A program made the position numbers and the translations under genes. Below are positions 54,962 through 64,000 of a stretch of 64,000 nt of DNA, piece after piece; within the stretch, counting starts at the first letter, position 1, and each line of letters starts with the position of its first letter. The DNA comes from Pseudomonas citronellolis (GTDB taxonomy: Bacteria; Pseudomonadota; Gammaproteobacteria; Pseudomonadales; Pseudomonadaceae): assembly GCF_900112375.1 (NCBI RefSeq), contig NZ_FOLS01000004.1, positions 1 through 64,000 of the forward strand, in the 5' to 3' direction. Below the pieces are notes generated by a model, which saw only the letters and a program-made list of their open reading frames with translations, was not told where the DNA came from and searched no databases.

Positions 54962-57331
54962 ATGCAGAAGCCTGCCCATAAGAAAGACCGCAAAGGGGCC
55001 GCACCGGCCCGACCCACTTCCCCTCCCCGCCTGGCGCGGCGCCTGGCTGCCGCGCTGGTGGCCGTGCTGTTGCTGGCCAGCGCGGGCGCCTGGTGGTACG
55101 TCGAGCACAGCGCCCCGTCGCTGCCCGTCGCGACCCCGCCCGCGCCCCCGGCGAAACCCGTGGTGGCCGAGGCGCCGAAGGCCGGCTTCGTCGACGAGCA
55201 GCAATGCCAGGGCTGCCACCAGGGCCAGTTCCAGGACTGGCAGGGCTCGCATCACCACAAGGCGATGCAGGTGGCCAACGAAGCCAACGTGCTGGGCGAC
55301 TTCGCCGACGCCAGGTTCAAGGGCGAGGCCGAAAGCACCCGCTTCTTCCGCAAGGGCGAGGAATTCTGGGTGAACACCCCGGGCGCCGACGGCAAGCCGG
55401 CGGACTTCAAGGTGGCCTACACCTTCGGCGTGGCGCCGCTGCAGCAGTACCTGCTGGAATACCCCGGCGGCCGCCTGCAGGCCCTCGGCGTCGCCTGGGA
55501 TACCCAGAAGCACCGCTGGTTCGAGCTCAACCCCGGGCAGCACGTCGACTTCAAGGACGAGCTGCACTGGACGCGCCCGACGCAGAACGCCAACTTCATG
55601 TGCATCGAGTGCCACACCACCGAGTTCAAGCGTAACTTCGACGCCGACAAGAACGCCTTCGCCAGCCACTGGCAGAGCCTGGGCGTCGGCTGCCAGGCTT
55701 GCCACGGCCCGGCCTCGCGCCACCTGGAATGGGCGCAGAAGCCCGACGGCGACGCCAGCCGCGGCTTCGACAAGCCGCTGGGCGCCAGCACCGCCGCCAG
55801 CGAGCTGGTGGAGAACTGCGCGCGCTGCCACGCCCGCCGCGCGCCCCTGGGCGACGGCTTCCAGCACCGCCACCGGTTCATGGACGACTACCTGCCCAGC
55901 CTGCTGACCCGCGAGCTGTACCAGATCGACGGCAAGATCAAGGACGAGGTCTTCGAGTGGGGCTCCTTCACCCAGAGCAAGATGTTCGAGAAGGGCGTGA
56001 AGTGCACCGACTGCCACAACCCCCACAGCGGCCAGGTGAAGATCGCCGGCAACGGCCTCTGCCTGCAGTGCCACAACCCGGCCGGCAAGCCGGTGCGCCC
56101 GGGCATCGACGGCAAGGGCCTGCTGGCGAAGGACTACGACTCGCCCGAACACCATCACCACCAGAGCGGCACGCCTGGCGCGCAGTGCACGTCCTGCCAC
56201 ATGCCGGGCAAGTACTACATGGTCAACCACTACCGGCATGACCACAGCTTCAGCATCCCCGACCCGCAGCATGCGCAGAAGATAGGCGCGCCGGACGCCT
56301 GCATGGGCTGCCACCGCGACAGCGCCTCCAAGGTCAGCGAGCAGTTCCGCCTGTGGTACGCCAGCGACGCCAAGCCGGCCGGCGCCGTGCCGCGCTACGA
56401 CGACACCCAGTGGAAGGCCCGCAACGGCCAGCCCGGCGCCTCGCGGGCACTGCACCTGCTGCTGGCCAGCAGCGACCTGCCGGCGATCCGCCGCGCCACC
56501 CTGCTCGCCGAACTGCCCGCCTATCCCAGCCCGCGCTCCCTGGAACTGGCCGCCCAGGGCCTGAAGGACAACGACCCGCTGGTGCGCAACGCCGCCATAG
56601 GCGCGGTCGCCGCCCTGGCCAGCCCGCCGCGCCAGGCGCTGCTGCTGGCCCCGCTGCTGGACGACCCGCTGCGCGCCGTGCGCCTCTCCGCCACCTGGCA
56701 ACTGGCGCAACTGCCGCCGGAGGTGCGCGCCGGGTTGCAGGCGCCGCTGGCCAAGGGCCTGAAGGAATACGAGGAGGTCCAGCTGAGCCTGGCCGAGCGC
56801 GCCGAGTCCAACCTCAACCGCGCCATGCTCTACCAGGTCACCGGCCGCGACGCCGAAGTGGAACCGGCGCTGCGCGCGGCCCTGGTGCGCGACCCCGACT
56901 TCTTGCCGGCGCTGGTCAGCCTCTACCAGTGGCTGGAAGCCCGCCAGCGCCCCGACGAAGCCCGCCAGCTGCTGGACGGCGCGCTCAAGCGCCACCCGCA
57001 GTCCGGCCTGCTGCACCATGCCCTGGGCCTGGCGCTGATCCGCCAGGGCCAGCGCGACGCGGCGCTCAAGGAGCTGCAGGAAGCGGTGCGCCTGGCCCCG
57101 GACAGCGCCCAGTTCCGCTACATCCTGGCCATCGGCCTGCACGACACCGGCCAGGCCGACGCCGCCTGCCGCCAGTTGGAGCAACTGCTGCAACGCCACC
57201 CGGCCAACCGCGACGCGCGCCTGGCGCTGATCGCCTACCTACGCGAGATCGGCCAACTGGAGAAGGTGCAGATGCAACTGGCCGAGCTGGAACAGCAGAA
57301 CCCCGACGACCCGGCGCTGAAGGGAGAATGA
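54962..57331 (+). CDS. eight-haem TPR cytochrome c
   Basis: A 789-residue protein with a basic, Pro-rich N-terminus and one membrane anchor near residues 26-46, predicted periplasmic. It has eight CxxCH motifs, at 82, 214, 244, 286, 348, 367, 409 and 447 (CQGCH, CIECH, CQACH, CARCH, CTDCH, CLQCH, CTSCH, CMGCH). Helical repeats follow to about 600 and a TPR domain from about 620 to 785. ATG at 54962 is preceded by GGAAG; an upstream GTG at 54929 would add 11 residues. The 120-bp gap from the dehydrogenase operon leaves joint regulation open. It resembles cytochrome c554-like TPR proteins of unknown role. Confidence 0.88.
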   Translation: MQKPAHKKDRKGAAPARPTSPPRLARRLAAALVAVLLLASAGAWWYVEHSAPSLPVATPPAPPAKPVVAEAPKAGFVDEQQCQGCHQGQFQDWQGSHHHKAMQVANEANVLGDFADARFKGEAESTRFFRKGEEFWVNTPGADGKPADFKVAYTFGVAPLQQYLLEYPGGRLQALGVAWDTQKHRWFELNPGQHVDFKDELHWTRPTQNANFMCIECHTTEFKRNFDADKNAFASHWQSLGVGCQACHGPASRHLEWAQKPDGDASRGFDKPLGASTAASELVENCARCHARRAPLGDGFQHRHRFMDDYLPSLLTRELYQIDGKIKDEVFEWGSFTQSKMFEKGVKCTDCHNPHSGQVKIAGNGLCLQCHNPAGKPVRPGIDGKGLLAKDYDSPEHHHHQSGTPGAQCTSCHMPGKYYMVNHYRHDHSFSIPDPQHAQKIGAPDACMGCHRDSASKVSEQFRLWYASDAKPAGAVPRYDDTQWKARNGQPGASRALHLLLASSDLPAIRRATLLAELPAYPSPRSLELAAQGLKDNDPLVRNAAIGAVAALASPPRQALLLAPLLDDPLRAVRLSATWQLAQLPPEVRAGLQAPLAKGLKEYEEVQLSLAERAESNLNRAMLYQVTGRDAEVEPALRAALVRDPDFLPALVSLYQWLEARQRPDEARQLLDGALKRHPQSGLLHHALGLALIRQGQRDAALKELQEAVRLAPDSAQFRYILAIGLHDTGQADAACRQLEQLLQRHPANRDARLALIAYLREIGQLEKVQMQLAELEQQNPDDPALKGE

Positions 57332-57431
57332 CGGCGCCGCTCGGAAGTGCCTGATTCCACCAGGCGCTCCGGAACTCGCCGGCGGGCACGCACTCTGAGG
57401 GGACGCGAAAGCAGTCACCCAAGGAGCACCC

Positions 57432-57749
57432 ATGCGTATCCCCGGAGCGGCCCTGGCCGTCGCCCTGTCCACCCTCCCCTTCGCCGCCGCCCAGGCCGAA
57501 GACGCCGGCTTCTGGCGCGGCGTGCTGTCCACCGGCGCCACCACCGCCTCCAGCTACCTCACCAGCCGCGACGACCACAAACTGGTCGGCCCGCTGGCCG
57601 AGGACGCCGGCAGCTTCGTCGCCAGCGCCGGCGCCATCCGCGGCCCCTGGCTGGAAGCCGAGCTGCAGCGGCTGCGCAGCGACTACCCGCAGTTGCAGCA
57701 ACGCAGCGACATGGAGCTGGCCAGTGCATTGCTGGCCGGCGAACGCTGA
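57432..57749 (+). CDS. DUF2388 protein, copy 1
   Basis: A 105-residue exported protein with a signal peptide ending AAAQA (about residue 22). The DUF2388 core follows: FWRGVLSTGATTASSYLT, DDHKLV, EDAGSFVASAGAIRGPWLEAEL and LQQRSDMELASALL. The family is conserved in Pseudomonas with unknown role. Its close paralogue lies 870 bp downstream, beyond a toxin-antitoxin pair. A strong terminator follows. Confidence 0.9.
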   Translation: MRIPGAALAVALSTLPFAAAQAEDAGFWRGVLSTGATTASSYLTSRDDHKLVGPLAEDAGSFVASAGAIRGPWLEAELQRLRSDYPQLQQRSDMELASALLAGER

Positions 57750-57769
57750 GCGGCACTCCCCGGACACGC

Positions 57770-57805
57770 AAAAGCCCGCAGCTCCTCACGGGGCAGCGGG
57801 CTTTT
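57770..57805. terminator. bidirectional intrinsic terminator
   Basis: AAAAGCCCGC and GCGGGCTTTT form a perfect ten-bp stem with a 16-base loop, between DUF2388 copy 1 (rightward) and higA (leftward). It has a T-run for both strands. Confidence 0.9.
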
Positions 57806-57818
57806 CGATGCGCTCGCC

Positions 57819-58184
57819 TCAGGCGTACTCGGCGATCAGACTCTCGGCGGGAATCCCCAGGTTGCGATGCAGCTTGCGGATCATCGGCAGCGTCAGGCTG
57901 CGCTTGCCGGACAGCACCTCATAGACGCGGTTGGGCTGGCCAATCGAGGGCACCAGGTCCTTGACGGTCAGGCCGCCCTGCTCCATGCGGAACTTGATGG
58001 CCTCGATGGGGTGCGGCGCCTCGACCGGGTAGTGCTTGGCCTCATAGGCCTCGACCAGCGTCAACAACACTTCGAAACGATCCCCCTCGGGGGTGCCGGG
58101 CTCCGGCTCGTCATCGAAGTAGACGGACAGTTCCTTGAGGCTGGCCTTGTAGTCCTCGTGCGTATGGATAGGTCGGATGTGCAT
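57819..58184 (-). CDS. higA: HigA-type antitoxin
   Basis: A 121-residue antitoxin. The N-terminal half is acidic (VYFDDEPEPGTPEGDRFEV) and probably covers the toxin. A C-terminal XRE-type helix-turn-helix (GLTVKDLVPSIGQPNRVYEVLSG) binds the operator. It follows higB after six bases on the same strand, in the toxin-first order typical of higBA. It probably represses the shared promoter together with HigB. Confidence 0.92.
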   Translation of the reverse strand: MHIRPIHTHEDYKASLKELSVYFDDEPEPGTPEGDRFEVLLTLVEAYEAKHYPVEAPHPIEAIKFRMEQGGLTVKDLVPSIGQPNRVYEVLSGKRSLTLPMIRKLHRNLGIPAESLIAEYA

Positions 58185-58190
58185 GCTCTC

Positions 58191-58493
58191 TCACTCCATC
58201 TCGACGGTATTCGCGTCGACGGCATCGTACTGCACGTGCGTGCCGATGAACTTGATGTAGACCGCGCCGAACCGGTAGACAACCGCGACGATCAGTCGAT
58301 AGTCGTTGCCCTTGATGTTGAACACCACCCGACGGCTCTTGAGGATGCTCGCGCTGGCATACCTGGCCTTGATGTCGCCCGGCTGGCTCCAGGTCGCGGC
58401 CTTGGCTTCATCGATCCAGGCCTTGAGCGGTTGCTCCGCGTCCGGATGGGCCGTCCAGAAATCGCGCAGGTTGCCGATGGCGATGATTTTCAT
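58191..58493 (-). CDS. higB: HigB-type mRNA interferase toxin
   Basis: A 100-residue ribosome-dependent mRNA interferase of the RelE superfamily, HigB branch. LRDFWTAHPDAEQPLKAW at the start and RVVFNIKGNDYRLIVAVVY plus YIKFIGTHVQYD at the end are the family hallmarks, with the basic and His residues of the active site. ATG at 58493 is preferred; an in-frame GTG at 58499 adds two residues. The predicted transcription start falls at about the ATG, so the mRNA may be leaderless. Confidence 0.93.
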   Translation of the reverse strand: MKIIAIGNLRDFWTAHPDAEQPLKAWIDEAKAATWSQPGDIKARYASASILKSRRVVFNIKGNDYRLIVAVVYRFGAVYIKFIGTHVQYDAVDANTVEME

Positions 58494-58499
58494 CGGCAC

Positions 58500-58528
58500 A
58501 TGCTAGTCCCAAGGCGGGACTAACGCAA
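58500..58528 (-). promoter_or_regulatory. higBA promoter with operator in the spacer
   Basis: On the minus strand TTGCGT (58528-58523) and TAGCAT (58505-58500) are separated by 17 bp. TAGTCCC and GGGACTA (58504-58510, 58516-58522) form a perfect inverted repeat with a five-base centre that spans the spacer. This is the expected site of HigA autorepression. Confidence 0.75.
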
Positions 58529-58614
58529 CCGCGAACCGGTCATCCAGATAACCGGAACCCCTGGTAGCGCCGAGCGCTCAGAAAGGTATGCGGACCTACG
58601 GAGGAGCAACTCCC

Positions 58615-58941
58615 ATGCGCATGTTCAAATTGACCGGCATCCTGGCTGTCTTCGCCCTGCTTCCCCTGGCCCCGGCCATGGCCGACAGCTTCTGGCGCGA
58701 CATCATCTCCTCCGGGGCCACCACCGCCTCGACCTACCTGACCTTCAAGCACGACCACAAGCTGATCCTCGCCGCCCGCGACGACGCCGGCAGTTACGTG
58801 GCCAGCGACGGCGCCATCCGCGGCCCGTACCTGGAGGCCGCATTGCAGCGCCTGCGCAGCGATCATCCGGAGCTGCAGCAGCGCAGCGACATGGAGCTGG
58901 CCAATGCCATCCTGATGAGCCAGGACGGCGTGGCGCAGTGA
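58615..58941 (+). CDS. DUF2388 protein, copy 2
   Basis: A 108-residue exported paralogue of the protein at 57432-57749. The signal peptide ends PAMA (about residue 21), then FWRDIISSGATTASTYLTFK, DDAGSYVASDGAIRGPYLEAAL and LQQRSDMELANAI. ATG at 58615 follows GAGGAGC; an ATG nine codons upstream is less likely. It is divergent from higB across about 120 bp. The function is unknown. Confidence 0.9.
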   Translation: MRMFKLTGILAVFALLPLAPAMADSFWRDIISSGATTASTYLTFKHDHKLILAARDDAGSYVASDGAIRGPYLEAALQRLRSDHPELQQRSDMELANAILMSQDGVAQ

Positions 58942-58950
58942 CGGCGCTTC

Positions 58951-59022
58951 GTAGGATGGGTTGAGCTTGCGAAACTCATGCGGCCGTGGCGATGGGTATC
59001 GCTGCGCTCAACGCCATCCTAC
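58951..59022. repeat. dispersed palindrome, family B
   Basis: Arms gtaggatgggttgagc and cgccatcctac, like 38688-38759. Confidence 0.83.
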
Positions 59023-59044
59023 GGAGCTACAACCCGCCCGAACC

Positions 59045-59072
59045 GTAGGGCGAATAACGCGAAGCGTTATCC
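59045..59072. repeat. small dispersed palindrome, family E
   Basis: gtagggcgaataacgcgaag with gcgttatccgcc: GATAACGC-like arms pair around a short centre (gcgaataacgc / gcgttatccgc). Confidence 0.6.
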
Positions 59073-59112
59073 GCCGCCGGCTGGAACACCAGCGCCCATG
59101 GGCTACGGCCTT

Positions 59113-59179
59113 GTAGGAGCGAGCTTGCTCGCGAACGAGCCCCGCTGCGGTGTCCGTTCGCGAGCAAGCTCGCTCCTAC
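59113..59179. repeat. dispersed palindrome, family A
   Basis: Full copy with both arms, 25 bp before the gcvP stop. Confidence 0.87.
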
Positions 59180-59204
59180 GAAAAGCCTCGGGACGCTTGC
59201 CCCT

Positions 59205-62081
<2,877 letters not shown>

Positions 62082-62139
62082 GGCCTGGACCTCGATCGGG
62101 AATGCACGATCCACACAGGATAGGCCAGGCAGGAAGAAC

Positions 62140-62163
62140 AAGGCCCCGACTGAGCGGGGCCTT
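62140..62163 (-). terminator. hairpin between gcvH and gcvP
   Basis: AAGGCCCCG and CGGGGCCTT pair perfectly (nine bp) around a six-base loop. On the minus strand it is followed by GTTCTT, a weak U-tract, so it may act as a partial terminator or mRNA-stabilising element. Confidence 0.55.
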
Positions 62164-62181
62164 GTGGGTTCGGCGCGGCGA

Positions 62182-62571
62182 TCAGGCGTCCGCGTCGCAG
62201 GCGGCCTGGTAGCCGGCGGCGTCGAGCAGCTTGTCCAGCTCCGCCGGGTTGCTCGGCTTGAGCTTGAAGAACCAGGAGCCGTAGGGGTCGTTGTTGACTT
62301 CCTCGGGGGTGTCGGCCAGGACCTCGTTGATGGCGATCACCTCGCCACCGACCGGGGCGTAGATGTCGGAGGCGGCCTTGACCGATTCCACCACGCCGGC
62401 TTCCTGGCCAGCGTTCAGTTGCTTGCCGAGCTCCGGCAGCTCGACGAAGACCACGTCGCCCAGGGCTTCCTGGGCATGGTCGGAGATGCCCACGGTGACG
62501 GTACCGTCGGCTTCCAGGCGCGCCCACTCGTGGCTGGCGGCGTAACGCAGGTCGGCGGGAATGTTGCTCAT
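62182..62571 (-). CDS. gcvH: glycine cleavage system H protein
   Basis: The lipoyl carrier of glycine cleavage. 129 residues, with lipoylated Lys65 in [42 protein letters not shown] and [14 protein letters not shown] are the family blocks. It is 51 bp after gcvT on the same strand. Confidence 0.98.
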   Translation of the reverse strand: MSNIPADLRYAASHEWARLEADGTVTVGISDHAQEALGDVVFVELPELGKQLNAGQEAGVVESVKAASDIYAPVGGEVIAINEVLADTPEEVNNDPYGSWFFKLKPSNPAELDKLLDAAGYQAACDADA

Positions 62572-62622
62572 CTTGTTTTCCTCGGGGACGGGGCAGCGGC
62601 GACGACGGGTCGCCTATGCAAT

Positions 62623-63705
62623 TTAGATCAGGGCCTTGCCATGACGCACGAAATTCGGCTGAACGACGCGCACCGGGTACCACTTGCCACGGATTTCCAC
62701 CTCGGCGCGGTCGCCGGTGGCCGCCGGCAGGCGGGCCAGGGCGATGGACTTGCCGAGGGTCGGGGAGAAGCTGCCGCTGGTGATCTCGCCCTCGCCGATG
62801 CCGGCCACCCGCACCACCTGGTGGGCGCGCAGCACGCCGCGCTCCTCCAGCACCAGGCCGACCAGCTTCGGCTGGTCGCCGGCGGCGCGCTGGGCCTCCA
62901 GGGCCTGGCGGCCGATGAAGTCGCGCCCGGCCGGCTCCCAGGCGACGGTCCAGCCCATGTTGGCGGCCAGGGGCGAGACCTCCTCGTCCATGTCCTGGCC
63001 GTAGAGGTTCATCCCGGCTTCCAGGCGCAGGGTGTCGCGCGCGCCCAGGCCGGCGGGGGAAATGCCGGCGCCGACCAGTTCGTTGAGGAAGCCCGGCGCC
63101 TCGGCGGCCGGCAGCATGATCTCCAGGCCGTCCTCGCCGGTGTAGCCGGTGCGGGCGATGAACCAGTCGCCGTCGGCCTTGCCCTGGAACGGCTTGAGTT
63201 CGCGGATCAGGGTGGCGCGGGAGGGGCTCACCAGCTCGGCGGTCTTGTCCCGCGCGTTGGGGCCCTGGACGGCCAGCATGGCCAGGTCCGGGCGCGCCTG
63301 CAGCTGGACCTCGAAGCCCTCGGTGTGGGCCTGCATCCAGGCCAGGTCCTTCTCGCGGGTGGCGGCGTTGACCACCACGCGGTAGCCGTACACGCCCAGG
63401 TAGACGATGAGATCGTCGACCACCCCGCCGCGCTCGTTGAGCATGCCGCTGTACAGCGCCTTGCCGGGCACCTGCAGACGCTCGACGTCGTTGGCGAGCA
63501 GGCGTTGCAGGTACTCCCTGGACTGCGGGCCGGTGACGTCGACCACGGTCATGTGGGAGACGTCGAACACGCCGCAGTCACGGCGGACCTGGTGGTGCTC
63601 TTCGACCTGCGATCCATAGTGCAGGGGCATGTCCCAACCGCCGAAATCGACGATTTTCGCGCCGAGGGCGACATGCAGGTCGTAGAGCGGGGTGCGCTGT
63701 CCCAT
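62623..63705 (-). CDS. gcvT: aminomethyltransferase GcvT
   Basis: The T protein of glycine cleavage releases ammonia and transfers the methylene group to tetrahydrofolate. The start at 63705 ([11 protein letters not shown]), preceded by GGAAGGAG, gives 360 residues. [21 protein letters not shown], the folate region [25 protein letters not shown] and [16 protein letters not shown] are all present. It is first of gcvT-gcvH-gcvP. The 73-bp gap before it is too short for a glycine riboswitch. A TACAAT at 63774-63769 could be a -10, but no -35 is evident. Confidence 0.97.
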   Translation of the reverse strand: MGQRTPLYDLHVALGAKIVDFGGWDMPLHYGSQVEEHHQVRRDCGVFDVSHMTVVDVTGPQSREYLQRLLANDVERLQVPGKALYSGMLNERGGVVDDLIVYLGVYGYRVVVNAATREKDLAWMQAHTEGFEVQLQARPDLAMLAVQGPNARDKTAELVSPSRATLIRELKPFQGKADGDWFIARTGYTGEDGLEIMLPAAEAPGFLNELVGAGISPAGLGARDTLRLEAGMNLYGQDMDEEVSPLAANMGWTVAWEPAGRDFIGRQALEAQRAAGDQPKLVGLVLEERGVLRAHQVVRVAGIGEGEITSGSFSPTLGKSIALARLPAATGDRAEVEIRGKWYPVRVVQPNFVRHGKALI

Positions 63706-63778
63706 GGGTGTTCTCCTTCCGGGAATGGCGGATGCGGAGCGCGAGGGCGGCCCGCACGAAACCGGCGCATTGTAGCCG

Positions 63779-64000
63779 CTAGGCCGGTGCCTGGACACCT
63801 CGGCCGACGGTCGAGTCGCGCCCCGCCGCGCTGGCCGCGGAGCGGCGGATCAGCAGCACCACCGGCAGCAACCCGGCCAGCACCAGGCTCAGCGCCGGCA
63901 GCGCGGCGCGGGCCCATTCGCCCTCGCTGGTCATCTCGAAGACGCGCACGGCCAGGGTGTCCCAGCCGAAGGGACGCATCAGCAGGGTAGCCGGCATTTC
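63779..64000 (-). CDS. ABC transporter permease, C-terminal fragment (runs off the window)
   Basis: Only the last ~73 codons are visible. They contain [21 protein letters not shown], the usual end segment of iron(III)/FbpB-type permeases, then a final membrane helix ([18 protein letters not shown]) and a charged tail. The upstream part lies beyond base 64000. By memory of PAO1 an iron-type ABC permease neighbours gcvT, which fits. Confidence 0.78.
   Translation of the reverse strand, partial: EMPATLLMRPFGWDTLAVRVFEMTSEGEWARAALPALSLVLAGLLPVVLLIRRSAASAAGRDSTVGRGVQAPA

Noticed and set aside
53294-57199. A 1301-residue open frame on the minus strand opposite the cytochrome genes
   Set aside because: It is a G+C-driven antisense frame over well-supported genes with haem motifs. 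Its translation is Gly/Ala/Val/Gln-rich, low in complexity, and has no recognisable domain.
63706-63778. Glycine riboswitch upstream of gcvT
   Set aside because: The gap is 73 bp, too short for even one aptamer plus expression platform, and no conserved core was recognised.

Overview
The window is a G+C-rich bacterial chromosome segment, best explained as Pseudomonas of the P. aeruginosa / P. citronellolis / P. nitroreducens group. The evidence is gene content and order (pilU-pilT-yggS-proC-yggT; metX-metW-rdgB-hemW; ftsY-ftsE-ftsX-rpoH; a lao-type long-chain alcohol operon; gcvT-gcvH-gcvP), Pseudomonas-restricted families such as DUF2388, and the short dispersed palindromes typical of pseudomonads. 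No rRNA, tRNA, CRISPR array, prophage or intact insertion sequence was seen. Comparisons with P. aeruginosa PAO1 are from memory and were not checked by alignment.

Layout. (1) 0.2-12.7 kb: type IV pilus retraction ATPases PilU/PilT, divergent from a PLP-homeostasis/proline/membrane cluster, then a dynamin-like GTPase, the MetX/MetW methionine genes, RdgB, HemW, a glycosyltransferase and two small conserved proteins. (2) 13.1-21 kb: leftward trmB-thiG-thiS, a DUF423 protein, rightward mtgA, then the leftward cell-division/heat-shock block ftsY-ftsE-ftsX and rpoH with its own promoter and terminator. (3) 21.2-27.2 kb: a tandem M16 peptidase pair, rsmD, an accessory RhuM-Fic gene, an alpha/beta hydrolase and a GNAT protein. 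(4) 27.3-31.8 kb: the long-chain alcohol oxidation operon (laoR divergent from laoC-laoB-laoA) with a clear operator lying inside its promoter. (5) 32-38.6 kb: coaD, ferredoxin, gamma-glutamyltransferase, a Na/Pi-type transporter, an acyltransferase and mutM. (6) 39-49.3 kb: cysQ-nudE / yrfG, a BON-LysM protein, fdhD with a YdeP-type molybdoenzyme, twin glycine-zipper proteins, a thioesterase and an iron alcohol dehydrogenase. (7) 49.5-58.9 kb: the most lineage-specific part, with a low-G+C orphan methyltransferase-like gene, thyA, a three-subunit FAD dehydrogenase/cytochrome operon followed by an eight-haem TPR cytochrome, and a higBA toxin-antitoxin pair between two DUF2388 paralogues. (8) 59.2-64 kb: the glycine cleavage genes and the C-terminus of an ABC permease that runs off the window.

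Several intergenic stretches (12.7-13.1, 38.6-39.0, 41.2-41.4, 47.2-47.6 and 58.9-59.2 kb) consist almost entirely of short palindromes from a few recurring families, plus a separate element with a perfect 74-bp copy at each of two distant sites. As I recall the PAO1 map, mutM and cysQ belong to blocks on opposite sides of the origin. The repeat block between them, and the thyA neighbourhood, therefore look like rearrangement junctions.

The least conventional content is the dehydrogenase plus octahaem-TPR cytochrome locus; the matching C-x5-C-x3-C motif in the LaoA homologue, which suggests a shared membrane electron-transfer architecture; the RhuM-Fic gene with an A+T-rich perfect palindrome inside its coding sequence; and the higBA promoter whose spacer is an inverted repeat.
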